Below, one piece after another: positions 1 through 11,500 of a stretch of 64,000 bases of DNA (position 1 is its first letter; each line of letters opens with the position of its first letter). The position numbers and the translations under genes are program-made. The notes beneath the pieces were generated by a model. It ran no database searches, had not been told where the DNA came from, and saw only the letters and a program-made list of their open reading frames with translations. Source of the stretch: an uncultured Bacteroides sp. (GTDB lineage Bacteria > Bacteroidota > Bacteroidia > Bacteroidales > Bacteroidaceae). Where the stretch lies: NCBI GenBank assembly GCA_944322345.1, contig CALUOO010000014.1, positions 1-64,000 on the forward strand, read 5' to 3'.

Positions 1-73
1 CAGAGTGGCCAAATGGGGCAGACTGTAAATCTGCTGGCTTACGCCTTCGGTGGTTCGAATCCATCTTTGCCCA
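1..73 (+). tRNA. tRNA-Tyr (GTA), 5' end cut by window
   Basis: The anticodon stem GCAGA/TCTGC (18-22 and 30-34) encloses a 7-base loop with anticodon GTA at 25-27. A long variable arm, the T-loop TTCGAAT and the 3' acceptor strand TTTGCCC (66-72) with discriminator A73 are visible. A long variable arm with GTA is typical of bacterial tRNA-Tyr. The 5' acceptor strand lies outside the window. It leads a tRNA cluster directly ahead of tuf. Confidence 0.95.
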
Positions 74-97
74 CAATAAGCAAAAATGCTTATTTAT

Positions 98-170
98 GCG
101 GAAGTAGCTCAGTTGATAGAGCATTAGCCTTCCAAGCTGAGGGTCGCGGGTTTGAGTCCCGTCTTCCGCT
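98..170 (+). tRNA. tRNA-Gly (TCC)
   Basis: The acceptor arms GCGGAAG (98-104) and CTTCCGC (163-169) pair perfectly. The anticodon stem TTAGC/GCTGA encloses anticodon TCC at 131-133, and the T-loop TTTGAGT is present. CCA is not encoded. It sits 24 bases after tRNA-Tyr and 11 bases before tRNA-Thr, so the three are probably one transcript with tuf. Confidence 0.97.
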
Positions 171-181
171 CTTTTTCTCTT

Positions 182-253
<72 letters not shown>

Positions 254-301
254 CATAAAAGTGTAAGCTGATTATTAATCAAATAAATAACAAGTAAAGC
301 T

Positions 302-1486
302 ATGGCTAAAGAGAAATTCGAACGTACCAAACCTCACGTAAACATTGGTACTATTGGTCACGTTGACCACGGTAAGACAACATTGACCGCTGCTATTACT
401 GCTGTATTGGCAAAAAAAGGTCTTTCAGAAGTTAAGTCTTTCGATCAGATCGATAATGCTCCTGAAGAGAAAGAAAGAGGTATTACTATTAATACTGCTC
501 ACGTTGAGTATGAAACTGCTAACCGTCACTATGCACACGTAGACTGTCCGGGACACGCCGACTACGTAAAGAACATGGTAACTGGTGCTGCTCAGATGGA
601 TGGTGCTATCATTGTAGTTGCTGCAACTGATGGTCCGATGCCTCAGACTCGTGAACACATCCTGTTGGCTCGTCAGGTAAACGTACCGAGACTTGTTGTA
701 TTTATGAACAAGTGCGATATGGTAGACGACCCTGAAATGTTGGAACTCGTTGAAATGGAAATGCGTGAACTGTTGTCTGCTTATGAATTTGATGGTGACA
801 ACACTCCGTTTATCCAGGGTTCTGCTCTCGGCGCATTGAACGGCGTTGAAAAGTGGGAAGAGAAAGTTATGGAGCTGATGGATGCTTGCGATACTTGGAT
901 TCCTCTGCCTCCGCGTGATATTGATAAACCTTTCTTGATGCCTGTTGAGGACGTATTCTCAATTACTGGTCGTGGTACTGTAGCAACTGGTCGTATCGAA
1001 GCTGGTGTTATCAAGGTTGGTGACGAAGTTGAAATTCTCGGTTTGGGCGAAGACAAGAAGTCTGTTGTAACTGGTGTTGAAATGTTCCGCAAACTGTTGG
1101 ACGAAGGTGAAGCTGGTGATAACGTAGGTCTGTTGCTCCGTGGTATCGACAAGAACGAAATCAAACGTGGTATGGTTCTCTGCAAGCCGGGTCAGATTAA
1201 GCCTCACTCTAAGTTCAAAGCTTCTATCTATGTTTTGAAGAAAGAGGAAGGTGGTCGTCACACTCCGTTCCACAACAAATACCGTCCTCAGTTCTATCTG
1301 CGTACTATGGACTGTACAGGTGAAATCACTCTTCCTGAAGGTGTAGAAATGGTAATGCCTGGTGATAACGTAGAAATCACTGTTACTTTGATCTATCCGG
1401 TTGCTTTGAACGTAGGTTTGCGTTTCGCTATCCGCGAAGGTGGTCGTACAGTAGGTTCTGGCCAGATTACAGAAATTCTGGACTAA
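302..1486 (+). CDS. tuf: Translation elongation factor Tu
   Basis: EF-Tu is the cytoplasmic GTPase that delivers aminoacyl-tRNA to the ribosome. The 394-residue length is standard. The P-loop GHVDHGKT lies at residues 19-26, DCPGH begins at about residue 81 and the guanine-specificity motif NKCD is at 136-139; domains II and III follow. The ATG at 302 gives the conserved start [12 protein letters not shown]. It follows three tRNA genes and is followed by a hairpin and tRNA-Trp, an arrangement common in bacteria. Codon choice is strongly biased, as expected for a highly expressed gene. Confidence 0.99.
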   Translation: MAKEKFERTKPHVNIGTIGHVDHGKTTLTAAITAVLAKKGLSEVKSFDQIDNAPEEKERGITINTAHVEYETANRHYAHVDCPGHADYVKNMVTGAAQMDGAIIVVAATDGPMPQTREHILLARQVNVPRLVVFMNKCDMVDDPEMLELVEMEMRELLSAYEFDGDNTPFIQGSALGALNGVEKWEEKVMELMDACDTWIPLPPRDIDKPFLMPVEDVFSITGRGTVATGRIEAGVIKVGDEVEILGLGEDKKSVVTGVEMFRKLLDEGEAGDNVGLLLRGIDKNEIKRGMVLCKPGQIKPHSKFKASIYVLKKEEGGRHTPFHNKYRPQFYLRTMDCTGEITLPEGVEMVMPGDNVEITVTLIYPVALNVGLRFAIREGGRTVGSGQITEILD

Positions 1487-1502
1487 TAGTCTAAATATAA
1501 TA

Positions 1503-1535
1503 AATCAGTTCCCGGTCTTCAGCTGGGAACTGATT
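1503..1535 (+). terminator. Perfect 11-bp hairpin after tuf
   Basis: Arms 1503-1513 (AATCAGTTCCC) and 1525-1535 (GGGAACTGATT) are perfect complements with an 11-base loop. No T-run follows, so it may be a weak terminator, an mRNA 3' end stabiliser, or a processing site between tuf and tRNA-Trp. Confidence 0.6.
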
Positions 1536-1543
1536 ATGTTCAA

Positions 1544-1616
1544 ACGGGAGTAGCTCAGTTGGTAGAGCACCGGTCTCCAAAACCGGGTGTCGGGAGTTCG
1601 AGCCTCTCCTCCCGTG
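1544..1616 (+). tRNA. tRNA-Trp (CCA)
   Basis: The acceptor arms ACGGGAG (1544-1550) and CTCCCGT (1609-1615) pair, with discriminator G1616. The anticodon stem CCGGT/ACCGG encloses loop CTCCAAA with anticodon CCA at 1577-1579. It lies 14 bases ahead of secE, the usual tRNA-Trp/secE/nusG arrangement. Confidence 0.97.
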
Positions 1617-1630
1617 CTAATATTATAGAA

Positions 1631-1822
1631 ATGAAAAAAATAGCATCTTATATTAAAGAATCTTACGACGAACTTGTACATAAAGTTTCGTGGCCTACAT
1701 ACTCTGAACTCGCTAACAGTGCAGTAGTTGTTTTATATGCTTCCCTGCTTATTGCATTGGTGGTATGGGGTATGGATGTTTGTTTCCAAAACTTCATGGA
1801 GAAAATCGTTTATCCACATTAA
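1631..1822 (+). CDS. secE: Preprotein translocase subunit SecE
   Basis: SecE is the small essential membrane subunit of SecYEG that clamps SecY. The protein has 63 residues: an amphipathic N-terminal segment with the conserved VSWPT motif at about residues 19-23, then a single transmembrane helix at about 30-50. This is the short one-helix form found outside the enterobacteria. The ATG at 1631 is chosen because the frame upstream runs into tRNA-Trp. nusG follows after 12 bases, the conserved secE-nusG pairing. Confidence 0.96.
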   Translation: MKKIASYIKESYDELVHKVSWPTYSELANSAVVVLYASLLIALVVWGMDVCFQNFMEKIVYPH

Positions 1823-1834
1823 ATCGGGATTAAA

Positions 1835-2377
1835 ATGGCTGAGGTAGAAAAAAAATGGTACGTTTTGCGTGCTATTAGCGGAAAAGAAGCTAAGGTAAAA
1901 GAGTATCTTGAAGCTGATATTAAGAATAGCGATCTTGGCGAATATGTATCTCAGGTATTGATTCCGACTGAAAAGGTATACCAGGTTCGCAATGGAAAAA
2001 AAATTGTGAAAGAGAGAAGTTATCTTCCTGGGTATGTCTTGGTGGAGGCAGCTTTAGTTGGTGAGGTTGCTCATCACTTGCGTAATACTCCAAATGTGAT
2101 TGGCTTTTTAGGTGGTTCGGATAAACCTGTGCCTCTAAGACAATCTGAAGTGAATCGGATACTGGGAACAGTAGATGAACTACAGGAGACGGGTGAAGAG
2201 CTTAGCATCCCTTATGTAGTAGGAGAAACTGTAAAAGTTACTTTTGGACCTTTTAGCGGATTCAGTGGTGTCATTGAAGAAGTGAATAGTGAAAAAAAGA
2301 AACTGAAGGTCATGGTGAAGATATTCGGGCGCAAAACGCCGCTTGAATTAGGCTTTATGCAAGTGGAAAAAGAATGA
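1835..2377 (+). CDS. nusG: Transcription termination/antitermination protein NusG
   Basis: NusG binds the RNA polymerase clamp, promotes processivity and links transcription to translation or Rho. The protein has 180 residues. The N-terminal NGN domain begins at KKWYVLRAISGKE and includes SYLPGYVLV at about residues 62-70. The C-terminal KOW domain holds VKVTFGPFSGFSGVIEEV. Its position between secE and rplK is the classic bacterial order. It is housekeeping NusG rather than the capsule-locus paralogue UpxY, judging by context and domain layout. Confidence 0.97.
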   Translation: MAEVEKKWYVLRAISGKEAKVKEYLEADIKNSDLGEYVSQVLIPTEKVYQVRNGKKIVKERSYLPGYVLVEAALVGEVAHHLRNTPNVIGFLGGSDKPVPLRQSEVNRILGTVDELQETGEELSIPYVVGETVKVTFGPFSGFSGVIEEVNSEKKKLKVMVKIFGRKTPLELGFMQVEKE

Positions 2378-2437
2378 CACGGTTTGTTACGCTGCTGTTG
2401 TTTTTTCGTTTAATGTTTATTATAAATCAATAAAAAA

Positions 2438-2881
2438 ATGGCTAAAGAAGTTGCTGGACTAATCAAGTTACAGATTAAAGGAGGCGCTGCAAATCCATCA
2501 CCTCCCGTTGGACCTGCCTTAGGTTCTAAGGGTATTAATATTATGGAGTTTTGCAAGCAATTCAATGCCAGAACCCAAGACAAGGCAGGTAAGATTTTGC
2601 CTGTTATCATTACTTACTATACAGATAAGTCTTTTGATTTTGTTATTAAGACTCCTCCTGTTGCTATTCAGTTGCTTGAAGTAGCTAAGGTTAAGAGTGG
2701 TTCTGCTGAGCCTAATCGTAAGAAAGTTGCTGAGTTAACTTGGGATCAAATTCGTGCGATTGCTCAAGACAAAATGGTTGACTTAAACTGTTTCACTGTT
2801 GAAGCTGCCATGAGAATGGTTGCAGGTACAGCTAGAAGTATGGGTATCGCTGTAAAAGGGGACTTCCCGGTTAATAACTAA
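2438..2881 (+). CDS. rplK: 50S ribosomal protein L11
   Basis: L11 forms the GTPase-associated centre with 23S rRNA helices 43/44 and is needed for stringent-response sensing. Its 147 residues give a usual length. The N-terminal domain shows the proline-rich [13 protein letters not shown] segment (about residues 20-32), and the C-terminal RNA-binding domain ends in [15 protein letters not shown]. It heads the rplKAJL cluster, with L1 15 bases downstream. Confidence 0.98.
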   Translation: MAKEVAGLIKLQIKGGAANPSPPVGPALGSKGINIMEFCKQFNARTQDKAGKILPVIITYYTDKSFDFVIKTPPVAIQLLEVAKVKSGSAEPNRKKVAELTWDQIRAIAQDKMVDLNCFTVEAAMRMVAGTARSMGIAVKGDFPVNN

Positions 2882-2896
2882 TAAACTTCAATTGTA

Positions 2897-3595
2897 ATGG
2901 GTAAACTGACAAAAAATCAAAAGTTAGCTGCAGAGAAAATTGAAGCAGGGAAAGCATACTCACTGAAAGAAGCTGCATCTTTAGTAAAAGAAATTACTTT
3001 TACTAAGTTTGATGCTTCATTAGATATTGATGTACGTTTAGGCGTCGATCCTCGTAAAGCTAATCAGATGGTAAGAGGTGTTGTTTCTCTTCCTCATGGA
3101 ACTGGTAAGCAAGTACGTGTGTTGGTGCTTTGTACACCAGATGCTGAAGCTGCTGCAAAAGAAGCGGGTGCTGACTATGTTGGTCTTGATGAATATATCG
3201 AAAAGATCAAAGGTGGATGGACTGATATTGATGTAATCATTACAATGCCTTCCATTATGGGAAAAATTGGTGCCCTCGGACGTGTACTTGGTCCGCGTGG
3301 ATTGATGCCTAATCCGAAGAGTGGTACTGTGACTATGGATGTTGCTAAGGCTGTAAGAGAAGTAAAGCAAGGTAAGATTGACTTCAAAGTTGATAAGAGT
3401 GGAATTGTTCATACTTCTATTGGTAAGATTTCATTCAGTGCAGAGCAAATTCGTGATAATGCAAAAGAATTTATTTCTACATTGATTAAATTGAAACCGA
3501 CTGCAGCAAAAGGTGCATATATTAAGAGTATTTATCTTTCTAGTACAATGAGTGCGGGAATCAAGATTGACCCGAAATCAGTGGAAGAAATCTAA
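2897..3595 (+). CDS. rplA: 50S ribosomal protein L1
   Basis: L1 builds the mobile L1 stalk at the ribosomal E site, and in many bacteria it represses its own operon by binding mRNA. Its 232 residues match the family. The conserved segment [16 protein letters not shown] lies at about residues 130-145. The L11-L1-L10-L7/L12 order is preserved. The gene starts with ATG without a Shine-Dalgarno site, as is usual for this lineage. Confidence 0.98.
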   Translation: MGKLTKNQKLAAEKIEAGKAYSLKEAASLVKEITFTKFDASLDIDVRLGVDPRKANQMVRGVVSLPHGTGKQVRVLVLCTPDAEAAAKEAGADYVGLDEYIEKIKGGWTDIDVIITMPSIMGKIGALGRVLGPRGLMPNPKSGTVTMDVAKAVREVKQGKIDFKVDKSGIVHTSIGKISFSAEQIRDNAKEFISTLIKLKPTAAKGAYIKSIYLSSTMSAGIKIDPKSVEEI

Positions 3596-3610
3596 TAAAA
3601 CGGAGTAATA

Positions 3611-4129
3611 ATGAGAAAGGAAGATAAAAGTACGATTATAGAGCAAATTGCTGCTACTGTTAAGGAATATGGTCACTTCTATTTGGTAGATGTTACAGCT
3701 ATGGATGCTGTTGCTACCAGTGCATTGAGAAGAGAATGTTTTAAGGCTGGCATTAAACTGATGTTGGTAAAGAATACGTTGCTTCACAAGGCATTGGAGA
3801 CAATGGAAGAAGACTTCTCTCCTCTTTATGCTTGTCTGAAAGGTACGACTGCTGTAATGTTTTGCAATACAGCAAATGTTCCTGCTAAACTGATTAAGGA
3901 TAAAGCACAGGATGGTATTCCTGGACTTAAAGCTGCATATGCAGAAGAAAGTTTCTATATTGGTGCTGACCAATTAGATACTCTCGTTGCCATCAAGAGT
4001 AAAAATGAAGTTATTGCTGATATTGTTGCATTGTTGCAATCTCCAGCCAAGAATGTTATTTCTGCTCTTCAATCAGGTGGTAACACACTTCATGGAGTTC
4101 TTAAAACTCTTGGTGAAAGACCCGAATAA
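3611..4129 (+). CDS. rplJ: 50S ribosomal protein L10
   Basis: L10 anchors the L7/L12 dimers to the GTPase centre. The protein has 172 residues, with an N-terminal rRNA-binding domain and a C-terminal helix for L12 dimers. Only 15 bases separate it from rplA, so the long folded L10 leader known in enterobacteria is absent here. Autoregulation, if any, must use another site. rplL follows after 44 bases. Confidence 0.97.
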   Translation: MRKEDKSTIIEQIAATVKEYGHFYLVDVTAMDAVATSALRRECFKAGIKLMLVKNTLLHKALETMEEDFSPLYACLKGTTAVMFCNTANVPAKLIKDKAQDGIPGLKAAYAEESFYIGADQLDTLVAIKSKNEVIADIVALLQSPAKNVISALQSGGNTLHGVLKTLGERPE

Positions 4130-4173
4130 TTATCAAAATCAATTAAGTATTAAACAATTAAAATCATATAAAA

Positions 4174-4551
4174 ATGGCAGATTTGAAAGCTTTTGCAGAA
4201 CAATTAGTTAACTTGACAGTAAAAGAAGTTAATGAACTTGCAACTATCCTTAAAGAAGAGTACGGTATTGAACCTGCTGCTGCAGCTGTAGCTGTTGCTG
4301 CTGGTCCTGCAGCTGGTGGTGCTGCTGCCGCTGAAGAAAAGACTTCTTTCGATGTAGTATTGAAGAGTGCTGGTGCAGCAAAACTTCAAGTTGTTAAGGC
4401 TGTGAAGGAAGCTTGCGGTCTTGGCTTGAAAGAGGCTAAAGATTTGGTTGACGGTGCTCCTAGCACTGTAAAAGAAGGTTTGGCTAAAGACGAAGCAGAA
4501 TCACTGAAGAAAACATTAGAAGAAGCTGGAGCTGAAGTTGAACTTAAATAA
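4174..4551 (+). CDS. rplL: 50S ribosomal protein L7/L12
   Basis: L7/L12 forms the stalk that recruits EF-Tu, EF-G and other translational GTPases. The 125 residues show the standard layout: an N-terminal dimerisation helix, an alanine/glycine-rich hinge at about residues 34-52 and a C-terminal domain with the conserved [16 protein letters not shown] segment. It is followed by a strong hairpin that separates the ribosomal protein part from rpoBC. Confidence 0.98.
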   Translation: MADLKAFAEQLVNLTVKEVNELATILKEEYGIEPAAAAVAVAAGPAAGGAAAAEEKTSFDVVLKSAGAAKLQVVKAVKEACGLGLKEAKDLVDGAPSTVKEGLAKDEAESLKKTLEEAGAEVELK

Positions 4552-4576
4552 CATTAGCCTGTTTATCAGGTAATTC

Positions 4577-4614
4577 GGTTAGGAATCCTTCACAAGAGGA
4601 TTCTTAACCTTTTT
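4577..4614 (+). terminator. Intrinsic terminator/attenuator between rplL and rpoB
   Basis: Arms 4577-4590 and 4596-4609 form a 14-bp stem with two G-U pairs and a 5-base loop, followed immediately by TTTTT. No clear promoter was recognised between it and rpoB, so partial read-through is expected. That would lower RNA polymerase subunit synthesis relative to L7/L12, as is known for rplL-rpoB attenuation in other bacteria. Confidence 0.85.
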
Positions 4615-4655
4615 GTGTATATATTTAAAATTAAGTTCTTCAAATTCATTGACAG

Positions 4656-7600
4656 ATGTCTTCAAATACTGTAAATCAAAGAGTTAATTTTGCTTCTACT
4701 AAGAATCCGTTGGAATATCCGGATTTCCTCGAAGTACAATTGAAGTCATTCCAAGACTTTCTACAATTAGACACCCCACCTGAAAAGCGTAAGAATGAGG
4801 GCTTGTATAAAGTATTTGCTGAAAACTTCCCCATTGCTGATACAAGAAACAATTTTGTTCTTGAGTTCTTGGATTATTATATTGATCCGCCGCGTTATAC
4901 CATCGATGATTGTATAGAGCGTGGGCTCACTTATAGTGTTCCATTAAAGGCTAAGCTTAAGCTTTATTGTACAGACCCTGATCATGAGGACTTTGATACG
5001 GTGATTCAAGATGTATTTCTTGGACCAATCCCTTATATGACGGATAAAGCAACTTTTGTGATCAACGGTGCCGAACGTGTAGTTGTTTCACAGCTTCATC
5101 GTTCTCCGGGTGTATTTTTCGGTCAAAGTATACATGCCAATGGTACTAAACTTTATTCTGCCCGTATTATCCCGTTTAAAGGATCGTGGATAGAGTTCGC
5201 TACTGATATCAATAATGTGATGTATGCTTACATTGATCGTAAGAAGAAATTACCTGTTACGACATTGTTGCGTGCTATTGGTTTTGAAAATGATAAAGAC
5301 ATTCTTGAAATTTTCAATCTTGCAGAAGATGTGAAGGTCAACAAAACTAACCTGAAGAAGGTTTTGGGTCGTAAGTTGGCTGCCCGTGTTTTGAAGACAT
5401 GGATTGAAGATTTTGTTGATGAAGATACTGGTGAGGTCGTTTCTATCGAACGTAATGAAGTTATTATCGACCGTGAAACAGTTCTTGAAGAGGAACATAT
5501 TGATGAAATTCTAGAATCAGGGGTTCAGAATATTCTTTTGCATAAGGAAGAACCGAATCAGTCTGATTATTCTATTATATATAATACATTACAGAAGGAT
5601 CCAAGTAACTCTGAAAAAGAGGCAGTATTGTACATTTATCGTCAGTTGCGTAATGCTGATCCTGCTGATGATGCGAGTGCTCGTGAGGTTATTAATAACT
5701 TGTTCTTTTCTGAAAAAAGATATGATCTTGGTGATGTGGGTCGTTATAGAATTAACAAAAAATTAAATCTGACAACCGATATGGATGTCCGCGTCCTCAC
5801 CAAGGAAGATATTATTGAGATTATCAAGTATCTGATTGAATTAATTAATTCGAAAGCAGATGTTGATGATATTGACCACTTGAGTAATCGTCGTGTACGT
5901 ACTGTAGGTGAGCAACTATCTAATCAATTTGCAGTAGGATTGGCGCGTATGTCACGTACTATTCGTGAACGTATGAATGTGCGTGATAATGAAGTGTTTA
6001 CGCCTATTGATCTGATTAATGCTAAGACGATTTCTTCTGTCATTAATTCGTTCTTTGGTACGAATGCTTTGTCTCAGTTTATGGATCAGACTAATCCGTT
6101 GGCTGAGATTACGCACAAACGCCGTATGTCTGCGTTAGGTCCTGGAGGTCTTTCTCGTGAACGTGCTGGTTTTGAAGTTCGTGACGTTCACTATACACAT
6201 TATGGTCGTCTTTGTCCGATTGAAACTCCGGAAGGTCCGAATATCGGTTTGATTTCTTCATTGTGTGTATTTGCTAAGATCAATGATCTTGGATTCATCG
6301 AGACTCCTTATCGTAAGGTTGAGAATGGAAAGGTAGATCTTTCTGATGAAGGATTGGTTTATTTGTCTGCCGAGGAGGAGGAAGGAAAAATTATAGCTCA
6401 GGGTAATGCTCCGTTGAATGATGATGGAACTTTTGTACGTAACAAAGTAAAAGCTCGTCAAGATGCAGACTTCCCGTTGGCTGATCCTTCTGAAGTAGAT
6501 TTGATGGATGTATCTCCTCAGCAAATTGCTTCTATTGCGGCTTCATTGATCCCATTCTTGGAGCATGATGATGCTAACCGTGCATTGATGGGTTCGAACA
6601 TGATGCGTCAGGCAGTTCCTTTGCTGAGAAGCGAGGCTCCTATTGTTGGTACTGGTATTGAGCGCCAATTGGTAAGAGATTCTCGTACTCAGATTACAGC
6701 AGAAGGTGATGGAGTTGTAGATTTTGTCGATGCAACTACTATCCGTATTTTGTATGATCGTACGGAAGATGAGGAATTTGTAAGTTTTGAACCAGCTTTG
6801 AAAGAGTACAGAATCCCGAAATTCCGAAAGACTAATCAGAATATGACGATTGATTTGCGTCCTATTTGTGATAAGGGGCAGCGTGTAAAGAAAGGTGACA
6901 TTTTAACTGAAGGATATTCGACAGAAAATGGAGAATTGGCTTTAGGTAAAAATCTTTTGGTCGCTTATATGCCATGGAAGGGGTATAACTATGAGGATGC
7001 TATTGTTTTGAACGAACGAGTAGTTCGTGAAGATTTGTTGACCTCTGTTCATGTTGAAGAATATTCACTGGAAGTCCGTGAGACCAAACGTGGTATGGAA
7101 GAACTTACTTCTGATATCCCGAATGTAAGTGAAGAAGCAACTAAGGATCTGGACGAAAATGGTATCGTCAGAGTTGGTGCACGTATTGAACCGGGTGATA
7201 TTATGATTGGTAAGATTACTCCGAAAGGAGAATCTGATCCTTCACCTGAGGAAAAATTGCTTCGTGCAATTTTCGGTGACAAGGCTGGTGATGTCAAGGA
7301 TGCTTCATTGAAGGCTTCTCCTTCTTTGAAAGGTGTAGTTATCGATAAGAAATTGTTCTCACGTGTTATCAAAAACCGTAGCTCGAAATTGGCAGATAAG
7401 GCATTGCTGCCAAAGATAGATGATGAGTTTGAGTCTAAAGTTGCTGACTTGAAGCGTATCTTAGTTAAGAAACTGATGATTCTTACTGATGGCAAGGTTT
7501 CTCAGGGCGTGAAGGACTATTTGGGAACTGAAGTTATCGCTAAGGGTGCTAAATTTAATGCTTCAGATTTTGATTCTTTAGATTTCACTTCTATTCAGTT

Positions 7601-8468
7601 GAGCGGTTGGACCAGTGATGATCATACTAATAATATGATTCGTGATCTGGTGATGAACTTCATTAAGAAATATAAAGAACTGGATGCCGAGCTGAAACGT
7701 AAGAAGTTTGCCATTACAATTGGTGATGAGCTTCCTGCTGGTATTATTCAAATGGCAAAAGTCTATATTGCTAAGAAACGTAAGATTGGTGTAGGTGATA
7801 AGATGGCTGGTCGTCACGGAAATAAGGGTATTGTTTCACGTGTTGTACGTCAGGAAGATATGCCGTTCTTAGCAGATGGAACTCCGGTTGATATAGTGTT
7901 GAATCCGTTGGGTGTGCCGTCTCGTATGAATATTGGCCAGATTTTCGAGGCAGTGTTGGGACGGGCAGGAAAAACACTTGGTGTGAAATTTGCTACCCCA
8001 ATCTTTGATGGAGCGACTATGGAAGATTTGGATGAATGGACAGACAAGGCTGGCTTGCCTCGCTATTGTAAGACTTATCTGTATGATGGTGGTACTGGTG
8101 AGCAGTTTGACCAACCGGCTACAGTAGGAGTTACTTACATGCTGAAGTTAGGGCACATGGTTGAAGACAAAATGCACGCTCGTTCTATTGGTCCGTATTC
8201 ATTGATTACTCAGCAACCTCTTGGTGGTAAAGCTCAGTTTGGAGGTCAACGCTTCGGAGAAATGGAGGTTTGGGCACTCGAAGGATTTGGTGCTGCTCAT
8301 ATCTTACAGGAAATTCTGACGATTAAGTCCGATGATGTTGTTGGACGATCAAAGGCATACGAAGCGATCGTAAAAGGTGAACCGATGCCGCAACCGGGTA
8401 TCCCAGAATCTCTGAATGTATTGTTACACGAGTTGAGAGGTTTAGGTTTGAGCATCAACCTTGAATAA
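4656..8468 (+). CDS. rpoB: DNA-directed RNA polymerase subunit beta
   Basis: This is the catalytic beta subunit. Its 1270 residues match Bacteroidales. The rifampicin pocket is visible with SQFMDQ at residues 473-478 and H487 in ITHKRR, and no common resistance substitution is seen at the D477, H487 or S492 equivalents. Small natural differences from E. coli (T after DQ, A before EITHKRR, M before SALG) appear to be lineage variation. The C-terminal region shows the conserved [20 protein letters not shown] segment. rpoC follows after 32 bases. Confidence 0.99.
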   Translation: MSSNTVNQRVNFASTKNPLEYPDFLEVQLKSFQDFLQLDTPPEKRKNEGLYKVFAENFPIADTRNNFVLEFLDYYIDPPRYTIDDCIERGLTYSVPLKAKLKLYCTDPDHEDFDTVIQDVFLGPIPYMTDKATFVINGAERVVVSQLHRSPGVFFGQSIHANGTKLYSARIIPFKGSWIEFATDINNVMYAYIDRKKKLPVTTLLRAIGFENDKDILEIFNLAEDVKVNKTNLKKVLGRKLAARVLKTWIEDFVDEDTGEVVSIERNEVIIDRETVLEEEHIDEILESGVQNILLHKEEPNQSDYSIIYNTLQKDPSNSEKEAVLYIYRQLRNADPADDASAREVINNLFFSEKRYDLGDVGRYRINKKLNLTTDMDVRVLTKEDIIEIIKYLIELINSKADVDDIDHLSNRRVRTVGEQLSNQFAVGLARMSRTIRERMNVRDNEVFTPIDLINAKTISSVINSFFGTNALSQFMDQTNPLAEITHKRRMSALGPGGLSRERAGFEVRDVHYTHYGRLCPIETPEGPNIGLISSLCVFAKINDLGFIETPYRKVENGKVDLSDEGLVYLSAEEEEGKIIAQGNAPLNDDGTFVRNKVKARQDADFPLADPSEVDLMDVSPQQIASIAASLIPFLEHDDANRALMGSNMMRQAVPLLRSEAPIVGTGIERQLVRDSRTQITAEGDGVVDFVDATTIRILYDRTEDEEFVSFEPALKEYRIPKFRKTNQNMTIDLRPICDKGQRVKKGDILTEGYSTENGELALGKNLLVAYMPWKGYNYEDAIVLNERVVREDLLTSVHVEEYSLEVRETKRGMEELTSDIPNVSEEATKDLDENGIVRVGARIEPGDIMIGKITPKGESDPSPEEKLLRAIFGDKAGDVKDASLKASPSLKGVVIDKKLFSRVIKNRSSKLADKALLPKIDDEFESKVADLKRILVKKLMILTDGKVSQGVKDYLGTEVIAKGAKFNASDFDSLDFTSIQLSGWTSDDHTNNMIRDLVMNFIKKYKELDAELKRKKFAITIGDELPAGIIQMAKVYIAKKRKIGVGDKMAGRHGNKGIVSRVVRQEDMPFLADGTPVDIVLNPLGVPSRMNIGQIFEAVLGRAGKTLGVKFATPIFDGATMEDLDEWTDKAGLPRYCKTYLYDGGTGEQFDQPATVGVTYMLKLGHMVEDKMHARSIGPYSLITQQPLGGKAQFGGQRFGEMEVWALEGFGAAHILQEILTIKSDDVVGRSKAYEAIVKGEPMPQPGIPESLNVLLHELRGLGLSINLE

Positions 8469-8500
8469 TTAATATTCCATTTTCAATATAAATATAAAGT

Positions 8501-11500
8501 ATGGCTTTTAGAAAAGAAAATAAGACGAAAAGTAATTTCTCGAAAATCTCTATAGGATTGGCTTCTCCGGAAGAAATTCTTGAGAATTCGAGTGGTGAAG
8601 TATTGAAGCCTGAAACCATTAATTACCGTACTTACAAGCCAGAACGTGACGGCTTGTTCTGTGAACGAATTTTCGGTCCTGTTAAGGATTATGAGTGTCA
8701 CTGTGGTAAGTACAAACGTATTCGTTATAAGGGAATCGTTTGTGATCGCTGTGGAGTAGAAGTTACAGAAAAGAAAGTACGTCGCGAACGTATGGGACAT
8801 ATCCAGTTGGTTGTACCTGTAGCCCATATTTGGTATTTCCGTTCATTGCCAAATAAGATTGGTTATTTATTGGGATTACCTACAAAAAAACTGGATTCCA
8901 TTATATATTATGAACGCTATGTCGTTATTCAGCCTGGAGTAAAGGCCGAGGATGGCATTGCCGAATATGATTTGCTTTCAGAGGAAGAATATTTGGATAT
9001 TCTGGATACACTTCCAAAAGACAATCAATATCTTGAAGACAGCGATCCTAACAAGTTTATTGCGAAAATGGGAGCAGAAGCCATCTATGACTTGTTGACT
9101 CGTTTGGATTTGGATGCTTTGTCTTATGAATTGCGTCACCGTGCAAGTAATGATGCTTCACAACAGAGAAAGAATGAAGCGTTGAAACGTTTGCAGGTGG
9201 TAGAATCGTTCCGTGCTTCTCGCGGACGTAATAAGCCGGAATGGATGATTGTACGTATTGTTCCGGTTATACCTCCAGAACTTAGGCCATTGGTACCTTT
9301 GGATGGTGGACGTTTTGCAACATCTGATTTGAATGATCTTTATCGTCGTGTGATTATACGTAATAATCGTTTGAAACGATTGATTGAGATTAAAGCTCCG
9401 GAAGTGATTCTGCGTAATGAGAAGCGTATGCTTCAGGAGTCTGTTGATTCACTCTTTGATAATTCTCGTAAGTCAAGTGCTGTTAAGACAGATGCAAACA
9501 GACCATTGAAATCTTTGTCTGATAGCTTGAAAGGAAAGCAAGGACGATTCCGTCAGAACCTGTTGGGTAAGCGTGTTGACTATTCTGCGCGTTCAGTTAT
9601 TGTTGTAGGTCCTGAATTGAAGATGGGTGAATGCGGTATTCCTAAATTGATGGCTGCTGAACTTTATAAGCCGTTTATTATCCGTAAGCTGATTGAACGC
9701 GGTATTGTGAAGACTGTAAAATCTGCAAAGAAAATTGTAGATCGGAAGGAGCCTGTTATTTGGGATATTTTGGAACACGTGATGAAAGGTCATCCTGTGC
9801 TTTTGAACCGTGCCCCGACACTGCACCGCTTAGGTATTCAGGCTTTCCAGCCAAAAATGATTGAGGGAAAAGCAATTCAGTTGCATCCATTGGCATGTAC
9901 TGCATTTAATGCCGACTTCGATGGTGACCAGATGGCTGTGCATTTGCCTTTAAGCAACGAAGCTATCCTTGAGGCTCAGATGTTGATGCTTCAGTCACAT
10001 AATATTTTAAATCCGGCTAATGGTGCTCCTATCACAGTGCCTGCACAGGATATGGTTCTAGGTCTGTACTATATTACAAAACTTCGTGCAGGAGCTAAGG
10101 GAGAAGGCCTGACATTCTATGGACCTGAAGAAGCGTTGATAGCTTACAATGAAGGCAAGGTAGATATCCATGCTCCAGTGAAGGTGATTGTTAAGGATGT
10201 CGATGAAAATGGAAATATCGTTAGCGTAATGCGTGAAACTTCTGTAGGACGTGTAATTGTTAACGAAATAGTTCCACCAGAAGCAGGTTATATTAATGAA
10301 ATTATTTCTAAGAAATCTCTGCGCGACATTATTAGTAATGTAATCAAAGTTTGTGGTGTTGCCAAAGCTGCTGATTTCTTGGATGGAATTAAGAACTTGG
10401 GTTACCAGATGGCTTTCAAGGGAGGCTTGTCGTTCAACTTAGGTGATATTATTATTCCTAAGGAGAAAGAAGCACTGGTACAGAAAGGTTACGAAGAAGT
10501 AGAACAGGTAGTGAATAACTATAATATGGGATTCATTACTAATAACGAACGTTATAATCAGGTTATTGATATTTGGACACATGTCAATTCAGAGTTGTCT
10601 AATATCTTGATGAAGACTATTTCTTCCGACGATCAGGGATTCAACTCTGTGTATATGATGCTTGACTCTGGAGCTCGTGGATCTAAAGAGCAGATTCGTC
10701 AGTTGTCTGGTATGCGTGGTTTGATGGCAAAACCGCAAAAAGCTGGAGCAGAGGGTGGTCAGATCATTGAAAACCCGATTTTGTCGAACTTTAAAGAGGG
10801 ATTGTCTGTGCTGGAGTACTTTATCTCTACTCACGGTGCTCGTAAAGGTTTGGCGGATACTGCGTTGAAGACTGCTGATGCTGGATATTTGACTCGTCGT
10901 CTGGTTGATGTCTCTCACGATGTAATTGTAACAGAAGAAGACTGTGGCACATTGCGTGGCTTAGTTTGTACAGACTTGAAGAACAATGACGAGGTTATTG
11001 CTACTCTGTATGAACGTATCTTAGGTCGTGTTTCTGTACATGATATTATCCATCCTACTACAGGTGAATTGCTGGTTGCTGGTGGTGAAGAAATCACTGA
11101 AGAAATAGCGAAGAAGATACAGGATTCTCCGATTGAGAGCGTAGAGATCCGTTCTGTACTTACTTGTGAGGCTAAGAAGGGCGTTTGTGCAAAATGCTAC
11201 GGACGTAATTTGGCTACCAGTCAGATGGTACAGAAGGGCGAGGCTGTTGGTGTGATTGCGGCACAATCTATTGGTGAGCCGGGTACACAGTTGACATTGC
11301 GTACTTTCCACGCCGGTGGTACTGCTGCCAACATAGCAGCTAATGCAAGTATCGTAGCAAAGAATAATGCTCGTCTCGAATTCGAGGAACTGCGTACTGT
11401 AGATATTGTGGACGAAAGTGGCGAGGCTGCAAAAGTGGTAGTTGGACGTTTGGCCGAAGTTCGTTTCGTTGATGTCAATACTGGCATAGTATTGTCTACA

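Noticed and set aside
1559-1630. N-terminal extension of SecE
   Set aside because: The extension would translate tRNA-Trp; the ATG at 1631 gives the normal SecE start.
6081-6140. Rifampicin-resistance substitutions in RpoB
   Set aside because: The differences from E. coli are at positions likely to vary naturally, and the key Asp, His and Ser are unchanged.
7049-7495. A 148-codon open frame antisense to rpoB
   Set aside because: Shadow of a highly biased essential gene, with no start signal or conserved motif.
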